This document shows positions 43,069-51,533 of a stretch of DNA of 58,900 nucleotides, piece by piece. The DNA comes from Bacteroidia bacterium. Lineage in GTDB: Bacteria; Bacteroidota; Bacteroidia; Bacteroidales; F082. Made by a program: the position numbers and the translations under genes. Where the stretch lies: positions 1-58,900 of the forward strand of contig JAJTAY010000042.1 in assembly GCA_021287165.1 (NCBI GenBank). Direction: 5' to 3'. Position 1 is the first letter of the stretch; each line of letters begins with the position of its first letter. The notes under the pieces were generated by a model that was given only the letters and a program-made list of their open reading frames with translations, was not told where the DNA came from and made no database searches.

Positions 43069-46000
43069 CTAATAGCGGATAATTGGTTTCGAGAAACTGG
43101 TTTTGCCATTGCTCCAAAAGAGATGATAATACCCTGACTTAAGCTGGTTTAAGGGTATTTTTCTGACCTCATCCGAACCCTGGTACTGATGCCATTGCGA
43201 CACTATTCTGCCTGTAGCATCCATAAGCACGAAATGCCAGATGTCCGGGCCACTGGCCTTCATAGCGATGTTGACCCACTCTCCTGCCGGATTGGGATAA
43301 ACCCTGACCTCCGGGGAAGCTGCATTTTCAATACTTGTGTAAATTGTTCTCGCAGGCAAAACAATATAGTCGAGCCATGCACAGTCGGAACCCGCAACTA
43401 CGCTGTTATCCTTTTCATAACGCCAGCGGAAATTGGTTTGACCGGCATTCACGGCATAAACAGCTCTTGTCCAGGGTTTTTCGCCCGACCATTGCGCTGT
43501 CTGCACGCCGCCGATCAGAAATTTCAGATAATCGTAATTGTTTTCCGACGACACTTTGTAGTAAAACGATATGCTGTCGGCAAATGCCACGTTGTAATTC
43601 AGCTTAAGCTCGCTGAAGGCACTGTGGGCTATGCTTCCCGAGCGCGCACAATAGTTGCCCTCCCAGGGCTGCTGAATGGTTACAACCCATGGTGCATTAC
43701 CCGACATCTCCCAGGCAAAACTATTGAAACCACCGCTTTCGAAATTTTCAACAGCCAGACTCGTGGTAAGAGGAATCGTTAGTTGTTTGCTGTAGCCCTG
43801 GTCGCTTTCGAGGCTGAGCACAAATTCAATCACATGCTGCAAAGGCGTCGACGGACTGAGTTGAACAGCAAAGCTCAGGGGTATGGTAGCACCTGATAGC
43901 CAGGATGCTACAAAAGTAGAATCGGAAATGAGCGTTAAGTAGTTATCCTGAGTATTCAACAGAAATTCAACATTTTGAAGTCCTGCTCCACCGGCATTTT
44001 TCAGGTTAAAAACCAAAGTCGCTGTTTCTCCTGGTTCGAGAATGCCGTTCTGACCATCGTCAACCATAACATTCTGCAACTTAATGTCTGGAGCAAAGGC
44101 CGTAAACCTGAGCGGTCTGGTCCATGTGCCGTCGAATGTATTGCATGTGAGCCCTGCCGTAATAATATAGCCATCCGGCACCTGCATACTTACATCGAAC
44201 ACAAAGGCTGCAGGAAGGCTGATGGTAGCTCCCGGAGGCATTTGTGGAAGACTTATTGTACCTGAGCTGGTGCTTGCGTACGGGTCTTCAAGCTGAAAAC
44301 TTAGCTGGCCTCCTGCCACTGCAAAGGGATTCTTATTAGTCAGCAGCAAATCAATAACAACCGTTTCGCCAAAGCTCACAACCTGGTCATTACCCGCCGT
44401 ATAGGTGTAATCCATTTGCATGCCTTGCGGCTGAAAATAAATCGTCCGGCGATCGGAAATCCCATTCTGGTCGCTGAACAGCAAACGCACAGCCAGACTG
44501 TCGGTATGTTCTTCAAGCAAAATATCAAGCAGACCGGTTTTTTTCACTTTTACTGCATCGCTCTGCAAATGAGGAACAAAGGTAGTATGTTGCTGAGTAG
44601 TGGGAGTAAAAAAGCCTGGGCCGTGCAACAGCATGTAATTTACACCATCACCGGCCGAGATACCGGCAAACCTGGCAATGAACGCCGTTACATTAAACTC
44701 ACCGTAGAAAAATTCGATGCGGCCGTCACTATGCAGTCGGGCAGCCATTTTAATCTGGCCGTTGCCCGACATACCATAAACCGAAAGCCTCCAGAAAACA
44801 GTAACAAAACTCTCTGAAACCTCGGCCCAGATACCATCTGATGATGCAGTTATCTGAAATGGCTTTGATAAGGCGGGAGCAATAATCTTCTTCTGTATCA
44901 CATAGCTTCGGCCAGCAATGTAGTAAGGCCAGGGCGAGAGCGAACGCTCAAACATAATAAATCCGTCGACAGTCGGGTAAATCTTGCTGAATTTTTCTCC
45001 AAAATATGGGAATTCGAAGGGCAATTGTACCTCGGCATAGCCGTCAGTATTGTTTGTCACGGTCAGCTGTGTGCCTCCCACAAGCGGCATTGGTGCCTGT
45101 GCATCCGTACGCTCCACCTCATAAAGTTTATACCAATAGTATGGCGACTGACCGCCAATAGCCTGAAGTTGAATTTGTTGCGGTTGATAAAGGGAAACCG
45201 GAGGTATATTGGAGGTGTCGATACTTACCGTAGGATAGTTTATAGTAGCCATTATGCCCAAATGCGTAGCAGCATTGTTTTGAATAGGGATGTTGGTTTG
45301 AGGAAAGCTGAATTGAACAGGTTCAGTGCCTGAGTAATCGAAAATGGAATACGCATTGATTGTGCCGCTATGCCCCGATGATGGATCATCTTCGATGACG
45401 GTCAGGAAATATTTGGCCGGCTGACCCGAAGGCACATATCTCAACAAGGGTGTGAGGTCCAATCCAATTTCGATGCTTTGCGACGAGCCGCTACCCTGCA
45501 TGGGATTGCATCCACCCTGAAAATCGAACATCGGGAAGTTTAGGCTGAATTCCGGAGCCGTTGACAAAGGGTCGATCGAAAGTCCAGCCATGATTTTCAA
45601 TTTGTTACGGCAAGCATAGGTAAGGTTCACCTTGGCCGTAACAGCAGGCATGTAACTTCCTTTCACCTCGGCCAAAACCACCTGATTGTTCCAAATTCCG
45701 CCTTGTCCTGTAGCATCAGCCAGGGTTTTATACATCATATAGGAGAAGCCCTGATCGCCCCATCCGCTAATGCTGCCATAGGTGTTGGCCATTTTGAAAC
45801 CGCCTATTTCCCAGTCGCGTACATCGATGATGCCATCGCCATTGAGATCAATATTATTGGTGTACTGTCCGTCGCCATTGTAATCCCAGCGAACGTTATC
45901 ATTATAGCCTACTATAGTCATGGCATGGTCGGGGCTGCTTCCCCAATAGGTTATGACGTGTTTACCAGCCTCTGGCACGCCGGCTGGAAACACATTAGGC

Positions 46001-46635
46001 GGATTGGTAAACTGCGAATAAAAACTTACCATCCCCCCAACGTCCGATCCGTTGCCATGGTCGTAAATCCAGTTCTTGATTTTCTCAATGCCTTCGAGGG
46101 TGTTGGTTTTGATGCTGTAAATGTTTTCCACCCGGTTCTTAATGGCAGCCAGATAATTGGCATAGCCGTCCATCCAGCGCGATGCGCCTCCGGCCGACAT
46201 GCCACCATAGGTTGCCACCGAAGGATTTCCGGCATATTTCACGATTTCAAACGACTCATAGTAGTTGATGCCTGTATTCGATCCACCATTTAGGAAATTA
46301 TACGTGAAATGAGTAGCGCACTGATTTTCAGGAAGATTGCCTGGAACCTTTCTTTTCGCGTTTAACTCGTAAGTAAACATAATTCCGATGCTGGATGCCT
46401 GTCCACATTCCAATCCCACCTGCGCAATCAAAGGTCGCATATAGGGCGTAGCCGAATTGTCGACCACTGCCGGGAGCTCGACTCTGCGGCTTTGAGGATT
46501 AAAGGGCCACTCCGGCAGCGAAGCCAGCTTTATGGAATCGGCGCTGCTCAGGGGCTGCAGCGAAATGGTCTGCTGACTTTTTGCAGGCAATGTCCAAATG
46601 ATAAGAACAATGACCAGGTTGTAAAATACTCTCAT
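43069..46635 (-). CDS. Papain-like T9SS cargo protein
   Basis: A secreted protein of 1188 residues. A signal peptide (cleavage near AKS-Q21) leads into a C1 papain-type peptidase domain at about 50-310: Cys77 in LECGQASS, His237 in SPDHAMTIVGY and Asn284 in MANTYGSISGWGDQGF, a complete triad. An EF-hand-like insert between His and Asn (YNGDGQYTNN, DLNGDGIIDVRD) may bind calcium. Beta-rich repeats follow with a CARDB-like region (MVDDGQNGILEPGETATLVFNLKNAG). The end is a type IX secretion sorting domain (VRVYPNPAGEWVNI ... SGYYHLFWSNGKTSFSKPI), so it is exported and anchored on the surface. It is probably an extracellular peptidase or a calcium-gated adhesin-peptidase. Confidence 0.8.
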   Translation of the reverse strand: MRVFYNLVIVLIIWTLPAKSQQTISLQPLSSADSIKLASLPEWPFNPQSRRVELPAVVDNSATPYMRPLIAQVGLECGQASSIGIMFTYELNAKRKVPGNLPENQCATHFTYNFLNGGSNTGINYYESFEIVKYAGNPSVATYGGMSAGGASRWMDGYANYLAAIKNRVENIYSIKTNTLEGIEKIKNWIYDHGNGSDVGGMVSFYSQFTNPPNVFPAGVPEAGKHVITYWGSSPDHAMTIVGYNDNVRWDYNGDGQYTNNIDLNGDGIIDVRDWEIGGFKMANTYGSISGWGDQGFSYMMYKTLADATGQGGIWNNQVVLAEVKGSYMPAVTAKVNLTYACRNKLKIMAGLSIDPLSTAPEFSLNFPMFDFQGGCNPMQGSGSSQSIEIGLDLTPLLRYVPSGQPAKYFLTVIEDDPSSGHSGTINAYSIFDYSGTEPVQFSFPQTNIPIQNNAATHLGIMATINYPTVSIDTSNIPPVSLYQPQQIQLQAIGGQSPYYWYKLYEVERTDAQAPMPLVGGTQLTVTNNTDGYAEVQLPFEFPYFGEKFSKIYPTVDGFIMFERSLSPWPYYIAGRSYVIQKKIIAPALSKPFQITASSDGIWAEVSESFVTVFWRLSVYGMSGNGQIKMAARLHSDGRIEFFYGEFNVTAFIARFAGISAGDGVNYMLLHGPGFFTPTTQQHTTFVPHLQSDAVKVKKTGLLDILLEEHTDSLAVRLLFSDQNGISDRRTIYFQPQGMQMDYTYTAGNDQVVSFGETVVIDLLLTNKNPFAVAGGQLSFQLEDPYASTSSGTISLPQMPPGATISLPAAFVFDVSMQVPDGYIITAGLTCNTFDGTWTRPLRFTAFAPDIKLQNVMVDDGQNGILEPGETATLVFNLKNAGGAGLQNVEFLLNTQDNYLTLISDSTFVASWLSGATIPLSFAVQLSPSTPLQHVIEFVLSLESDQGYSKQLTIPLTTSLAVENFESGGFNSFAWEMSGNAPWVVTIQQPWEGNYCARSGSIAHSAFSELKLNYNVAFADSISFYYKVSSENNYDYLKFLIGGVQTAQWSGEKPWTRAVYAVNAGQTNFRWRYEKDNSVVAGSDCAWLDYIVLPARTIYTSIENAASPEVRVYPNPAGEWVNIAMKASGPDIWHFVLMDATGRIVSQWHQYQGSDEVRKIPLNQLKSGYYHLFWSNGKTSFSKPIIRY

Positions 46636-46866
46636 GACGAAAACTTAAATAATCTTTAAACCAGAGAGCTAAAGTACGATAAATGAAAACGTAATTAGTT
46701 TTTGAGTGGCCTGATTAAATATCCATTATACGAGCTTAAACGATCTACGGACTAATTGTCTTAACATGAAAAGATTGAATATTTGAAACGCACATTTTCG
46801 TGAATGTTCGAATCATACCATTGATTATCAAAGGTTTTGAGCATTTATTTTAGCCTCAGGTCCTTG

Positions 46867-49287
46867 TCAGTACTTTAAAAGTTTTCCTGTGTAAACCCGC
46901 CCTTTTGAGGAAATCAGCTTAAAAACGTATAAACCGGTTTTGGCGAGTGCGCCTTCTTTGGTGTTACCGTTCCATGATATTCCTTCGTTCAAAATTGGCG
47001 CACAATGGCTTTCATAAATCAACCTGCCTGACAGGTCGGCAATCTCAAGCCTGAAACGCTCATCCGCTGCGCTGCCTGGCGGAACAATCTTCACTAAATA
47101 GTGAAACGGATTTGGATAGGCTTTCGCATGGTAATCAAGTGCTTCGCTTAATGAACTAGGTGCCGGAACGATGCGCAGCGCAATATCGTTTTGCAAGGAA
47201 CTGATATTGACTAACAGCCCATTTGCAGCAGCAGTTAACATAATGGCTGAGTCAAATAGACTGGTGCGCGTATTGAAAAAGCTCACCAAAAAATTCCCCT
47301 GTAATTCCGGAAAATTAACTGCTCCTGAAACCTGAGGCCAAACACCTCCTAATTGAAGATTCTGCCAATGCGAATGCCTGTTGTGCACCCAGGCCAGGGC
47401 CGAGTGTTGCCCCATCAGGCCGAAAGCTCTTAAAGCAGGCGCATAATTCTCAAAAACTAATTTGCTGATTTCCAGAATACTAAAGAAACCATGACCACGG
47501 TTATCAATGGTTACAGTTTGCGGGCCTTGAGGTATCATCACCACATATTCACTGTTGCTTTGGGCGATTTGTTCCAGCATGGTTTGTCCGTTGATTTTCA
47601 CCTGTATCACAGCATTGAGTGCCTGAACGCCTGTATAAATACGCATCAATCCAGCCTGCTGCCATTGCCCTTTGAATTCGGGTGGATTACGCAAACCCGC
47701 CAATACCGATTGTGGTCCGTACAGAAACACCGGCAAACTGTCCTGCGTTGGAAGCATTACACCAGTGGGATGAAGAGTAAACTGCCTTGAAGGGCTTTTT
47801 TGCAATACATCGAAACGCGGATTTACACTTAGAGGTAAACAGCTGTCGGACTGGGTTGATAAATGCTTCGGAATCAGTTGCGAAAGACTTAAATCGGTCT
47901 GATTCATGAATCTGGACACAGGGGTAAACAAAGGATAAAGATTCTGAACATCAATATAATTCTCCCAAAACCAGGGCACTACACCGGCAAACGAACCTGT
48001 CATAGCGGCTGTCCAAAGACTGTTGTGAAGGGCAAGCCCCTGTGGGTCCCAAAGCACCAAAGAATCACCCACATGCCCAAGGCCGAACTCTCCGGTAAGA
48101 ACAGGTTTATTGAAGGCCTGAAGATATGTGCCTTGCAAAGCCGCTACTTCGCCTTCTATGTCGGGCGTCTTTTTATAATGGTGCAATTGAGTGAACTGTA
48201 TATTCATCGATTGCCATACTGCCGGATTGCTCGACGAAAGCGCAAAACCAACAGAAACTGCCCTTTTTGCAGGGTCTTTGGCACGCAGATAACCAGCCAT
48301 CTGATGACTCCAGTCGGCAATGGATTGCTGGTAGGTTCTGTACCAGGGAAAGTTGTCGGCCTCCGAAAGCAACTCCCAGCCAAATAATTTGCTCGAATAG
48401 CCCCAACGTGCAGCCAGATAGCGCAACCTGTTGCGAAAAGCCGATATCGCCTGAGGATGAGAGAAAAACTCCCATGCATTAACACAACACCCTCCATTTG
48501 CCACATTGTAAGGATTTGATGTCCAGTCTTCAGCAGGATAACCAAAGTTTAATTCATCATGAATTGAAAAAGCCAGCTGGAGGTAAATGTTTAAGCTGTC
48601 AGCCATACGAAAGATGCTGTCCATCATAAAGGCCTGATGCTGACGGCCGCTATAGTTTCGCCAGCCACTCTCGATCCACTCGATCTGGCATGCCCAGGGC
48701 GTCATCATGAGCTTGGCAAAATTCATTTCATGCTGATGAAGCTTTGATAAATAATAGGTCATGGCATCGCCTCCATCGGGCAGATTAGCCCAGGCGATGT
48801 TTTCGCCAGCCAGAAAAACAGGCTCACCTTTACTGTTGTGCAAATAATTAGAGGGCGGTACAAACTTCAGAAAACCGTTTTTATTGGAGGCCTTGACAGT
48901 AAACGATTGAATGTCTGTTTGATAAGAACCGTAACTATCACTGACGAACAGGCTGTATTGCCAGGTTCCTGCTTTGTCGGGAGTGAAGCGTAGTCTGAAA
49001 TGAGGTTCTCCGAAAGGAATCAACTGTCCATTTTGAGCAATAAAGTGCTGATAATAAAAGCCTTCAACAAAGGTGGTATCACTTTCGGGACTTACAAACA
49101 AACCTCCGAAAACAATTGAATCGTAATCGTAGCGCTGGTTTATGAGACTGGAAATTTCTGCCCTGATCTCGAGCCGATCGTATTGACTGGTGGGAGTTTT
49201 CAGGATTTGAACCCCGCTGATCAAGGGAGCCTGAGCCAAAACGCCCGAAAACCCTACCAGCAAACCAAGAAGAATCAGATTACGCAT
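46867..49287 (-). CDS. Secreted glycoside hydrolase with DUF5060 and T9SS domain
   Basis: An 806-residue exported protein. Signal peptide to about VLA-Q19, then a DUF5060 beta domain (25-135, FRLRFTPDKAGTWQY), then a TIM-barrel of GH5-like fold (140-470). The acid/base is likely Glu309 in WELLSEAD and the nucleophile Glu400 in LTGEFG. A long beta-rich region follows and a T9SS sorting domain (KAYPNPFHYLVKI ... GLYVFKLISSKGRVYTGKLLKY). Enzymes with DUF5060 often act on beta-linked polysaccharides; the substrate cannot be told. The start MRNLILLG is chosen because a TATCTTTG element (minus strand, 49291-49298) ends three bases before it; in-frame ATGs further upstream lie ahead of that element. 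It is the only gene of its transcript. Confidence 0.75.
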   Translation of the reverse strand: MRNLILLGLLVGFSGVLAQAPLISGVQILKTPTSQYDRLEIRAEISSLINQRYDYDSIVFGGLFVSPESDTTFVEGFYYQHFIAQNGQLIPFGEPHFRLRFTPDKAGTWQYSLFVSDSYGSYQTDIQSFTVKASNKNGFLKFVPPSNYLHNSKGEPVFLAGENIAWANLPDGGDAMTYYLSKLHQHEMNFAKLMMTPWACQIEWIESGWRNYSGRQHQAFMMDSIFRMADSLNIYLQLAFSIHDELNFGYPAEDWTSNPYNVANGGCCVNAWEFFSHPQAISAFRNRLRYLAARWGYSSKLFGWELLSEADNFPWYRTYQQSIADWSHQMAGYLRAKDPAKRAVSVGFALSSSNPAVWQSMNIQFTQLHHYKKTPDIEGEVAALQGTYLQAFNKPVLTGEFGLGHVGDSLVLWDPQGLALHNSLWTAAMTGSFAGVVPWFWENYIDVQNLYPLFTPVSRFMNQTDLSLSQLIPKHLSTQSDSCLPLSVNPRFDVLQKSPSRQFTLHPTGVMLPTQDSLPVFLYGPQSVLAGLRNPPEFKGQWQQAGLMRIYTGVQALNAVIQVKINGQTMLEQIAQSNSEYVVMIPQGPQTVTIDNRGHGFFSILEISKLVFENYAPALRAFGLMGQHSALAWVHNRHSHWQNLQLGGVWPQVSGAVNFPELQGNFLVSFFNTRTSLFDSAIMLTAAANGLLVNISSLQNDIALRIVPAPSSLSEALDYHAKAYPNPFHYLVKIVPPGSAADERFRLEIADLSGRLIYESHCAPILNEGISWNGNTKEGALAKTGLYVFKLISSKGRVYTGKLLKY

Positions 49288-49529
49288 AGTCAAAGATAAT
49301 GTAAGTGACATATAATCGGCTAAGTTGTATGTTAGTTCCTTTTTGTCACGCATCCTTACATTGTGAAAACATTAACATATTAAATTTCAACCGCTTGAAA
49401 AAAATTTATCAACAAATGCAACGCATTAAATAATCGTTAACACATTATTTGTCAATGTGTTAACTATTTTTATACCGTTAATTAAAGTGCCCAGGTATTG
49501 CATGACCGACCCAAGTAAGGTAGTTTAAC

Positions 49530-49537
49530 TATATTTG
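49530..49537 (+). promoter_or_regulatory. -7 element of the DAK2-DegV gene
   Basis: TATATTTG at 49530-49537. A TTG at the usual -33 distance is not seen. Transcription would begin near 49543, which decides against the in-frame TTG at 49535 as the start codon. Confidence 0.5.
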
Positions 49538-49576
49538 CGCGGGCTTTCAAACCAATATTCATTAATACTAAGCACA

Positions 49577-51370
49577 TTGGAAAAGAAAAAAATCACTGAA
49601 ATTAACGGCATTCAGCTGTACAACAGCTTCATAGCCGGAGCTCAGCGTATTTTTGAGAACCAGCAGCTGCTCAACAAAATCAACGTTTTTCCAGTAGCCG
49701 ACGCCGATACAGGCACCAACCTCGCTTCTACCATGCGGAGTATTGTGAGCACAGCTCAGCCGCAACCGAATTTAAAACTCACTGCTGTTTCGCTGGCCGA
49801 TGCAGCACTCAATGGAGCAAGGGGCAACTCAGGAATTATTTTTGCGCAATTTCTCTACGGCTTCAGCAACGAGATTAAAAACGTTGAAACGCTCACTGTG
49901 AGCGAATTTGCGGTTTCGATGAAGAATGCCGTTCGTTATGCCTACGAAGCCATCGCCAACCCGGTTGAGGGAACGATGATTTCTGTTATCAAAGATTGGG
50001 CAGAGTACATTTATCAGCTTAAGGATCAGATCGAAGACTTCCTCAAGCTTTTGTTCGACGGTTTGAAAAGAGCCATCGAATCGTTGATGGCAACCACGGG
50101 CAAAATGGCTGTTCTGGCCAAAAACAATGTTGTGGATGCAGGAGCGAAAGGTTTTGTCGTTTTCCTGGAAGGTATGTTCAACTACTTCGAGAACGGACAG
50201 GAAGCAGTGAATATTGATCCGGCCAACATCGAAGTGGCCGAATCGGTTGATGCCATCCGTCACGAGGAAATTACCTATCGCTACTGCACCGAAGCCATGA
50301 TAACCGGAGAAAACCTTAAGCGTGAGGCCTTCGCCAAAATCATGATTAACTTCGGCGATTCGATGGTCGTGGCAGGTTCGCCAACCAAAATGCGCATACA
50401 CATCCATACCGACGAGCCCTGGAAACTTTTTGAAGAAATCGGCAAACTCGGAACGATTACTTATAAAAAGGTGGACGATATGGTGATGCAGAACGAGATT
50501 GCCTCGAACCGCAAACACCCCATCGGCCTTATCACCGACAGCACATGCGACATCCCCCAAAGCCTGCTCGAAACCTATCAGATTCAGGTTGTGCCACTTA
50601 CGGTGCATTTTGGCGAGGAATTTTTTATCGACAGGGTTACCATTCAGCCTGATCAGTTTTTCAGGAAGATGCAAACCTCCGAAATACAACCCAGCTCGGC
50701 GCAGCCAAGTTTCAACGAGTTCATAAACCGCTATAACCACTTAAGCGGTATTTACGACTCTGTAATCAGCATCAACATCAGCTCTGGCATGAGCGGCACC
50801 TGGCAAAACAGCATCAACGCCGCCAAGCGCTCCTCGGAAGAGAACGCTAAACGCATCAGCGTGATCGACAGCAAAAGGGTGTCTTCCTCCCTTGGACTGA
50901 CTGTTCTGCGCGCTGCCGAATGTATCGAACAAGGCATGAGCCATGATGAAATTGTTGAACAGGCTGAACAATGGGTTGCCAAGAACCGCATCCTTGTTAC
51001 CTCGAAAACCATGAAATACATGGTAAGGTCGGGCCGCGTAAGCCACACCAAGGGCTTGATTGGCAAAATACTCGGTATCAAGCCCGTTGTTGAAGTGCTC
51101 AACCATGGAAAAACAAATGTATTCGGTAAGCCGCTCACCGAAAAATCGAGTATGAAGCTCGTGATGAAAGAGATGAGCCGGTTTATTGAAGGTAAAAAGG
51201 TTTGGGGTTATGCCATTTCGCACGCCATGAACGAGGATGGCGCACAGTGGTACGCCGAACAAATGGAAGCCATCACCGGCATGAAACCCAAATTCATTGC
51301 CCAGGCATCTCCGGTGCTCGTGGCCAATGTTGGACCAGGCGTTGTGGCCCTGAGTGTAATGCTCGAATAG
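49577..51370 (+). CDS. DAK2-DegV fusion, fatty-acid kinase-like
   Basis: A 597-residue fusion. Residues 5-190 are a DAK2 (DhaL-like) nucleotide domain with NVFPVADADTGTNLASTM and NGARGNSGIIFAQF. Residues 215-310 match the FakA middle domain (YRYCTEAMI, GDSMVVAGSPTKMRIHIHTDEP). Residues 315-597 are a DegV/FakB fatty-acid-binding domain (LITDSTCDIP, INISSGMSGTWQNS, VTSKTMKYMVRSGRVS). In Gram-positive bacteria FakA and FakB are separate and phosphorylate exogenous fatty acids for lipid synthesis; here kinase and carrier are one chain. The start is a TTG at 49577 (MEKKKITEING), as no ATG precedes the conserved part. A terminator follows at 51399. Confidence 0.85.
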   Translation: MEKKKITEINGIQLYNSFIAGAQRIFENQQLLNKINVFPVADADTGTNLASTMRSIVSTAQPQPNLKLTAVSLADAALNGARGNSGIIFAQFLYGFSNEIKNVETLTVSEFAVSMKNAVRYAYEAIANPVEGTMISVIKDWAEYIYQLKDQIEDFLKLLFDGLKRAIESLMATTGKMAVLAKNNVVDAGAKGFVVFLEGMFNYFENGQEAVNIDPANIEVAESVDAIRHEEITYRYCTEAMITGENLKREAFAKIMINFGDSMVVAGSPTKMRIHIHTDEPWKLFEEIGKLGTITYKKVDDMVMQNEIASNRKHPIGLITDSTCDIPQSLLETYQIQVVPLTVHFGEEFFIDRVTIQPDQFFRKMQTSEIQPSSAQPSFNEFINRYNHLSGIYDSVISINISSGMSGTWQNSINAAKRSSEENAKRISVIDSKRVSSSLGLTVLRAAECIEQGMSHDEIVEQAEQWVAKNRILVTSKTMKYMVRSGRVSHTKGLIGKILGIKPVVEVLNHGKTNVFGKPLTEKSSMKLVMKEMSRFIEGKKVWGYAISHAMNEDGAQWYAEQMEAITGMKPKFIAQASPVLVANVGPGVVALSVMLE

Positions 51371-51398
51371 CTTAACCATTCAACCATATCCATAAAAC

Positions 51399-51428
51399 GA
51401 AAAGCTGCCCCCGGGCGGCTTTTTCTTT
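51399..51428 (+). terminator. Terminator of the DAK2-DegV gene
   Basis: AAAGCTGCCC (51401-51410) pairs with GGGCGGCTTT (51413-51422) with one G-T pair, followed by a T-rich run. Confidence 0.75.
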
Positions 51429-51488
51429 TTAGGAACGTTGACTGCTTCTAAATAAGCCCGGTGTTTAGGCCAACTCGGGCACATTCCC

Positions 51489-51496
51489 TACTTTTG
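51489..51496 (+). promoter_or_regulatory. -7 element of the acyl-CoA synthetase gene
   Basis: TACTTTTG, 37 bases before the start codon; only a weak TTTA is present at the -33 distance. Confidence 0.45.
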
Positions 51497-51533
51497 CGAC
51501 ATACTGTTAATTTTTGAACAAAAGCGCGACATC

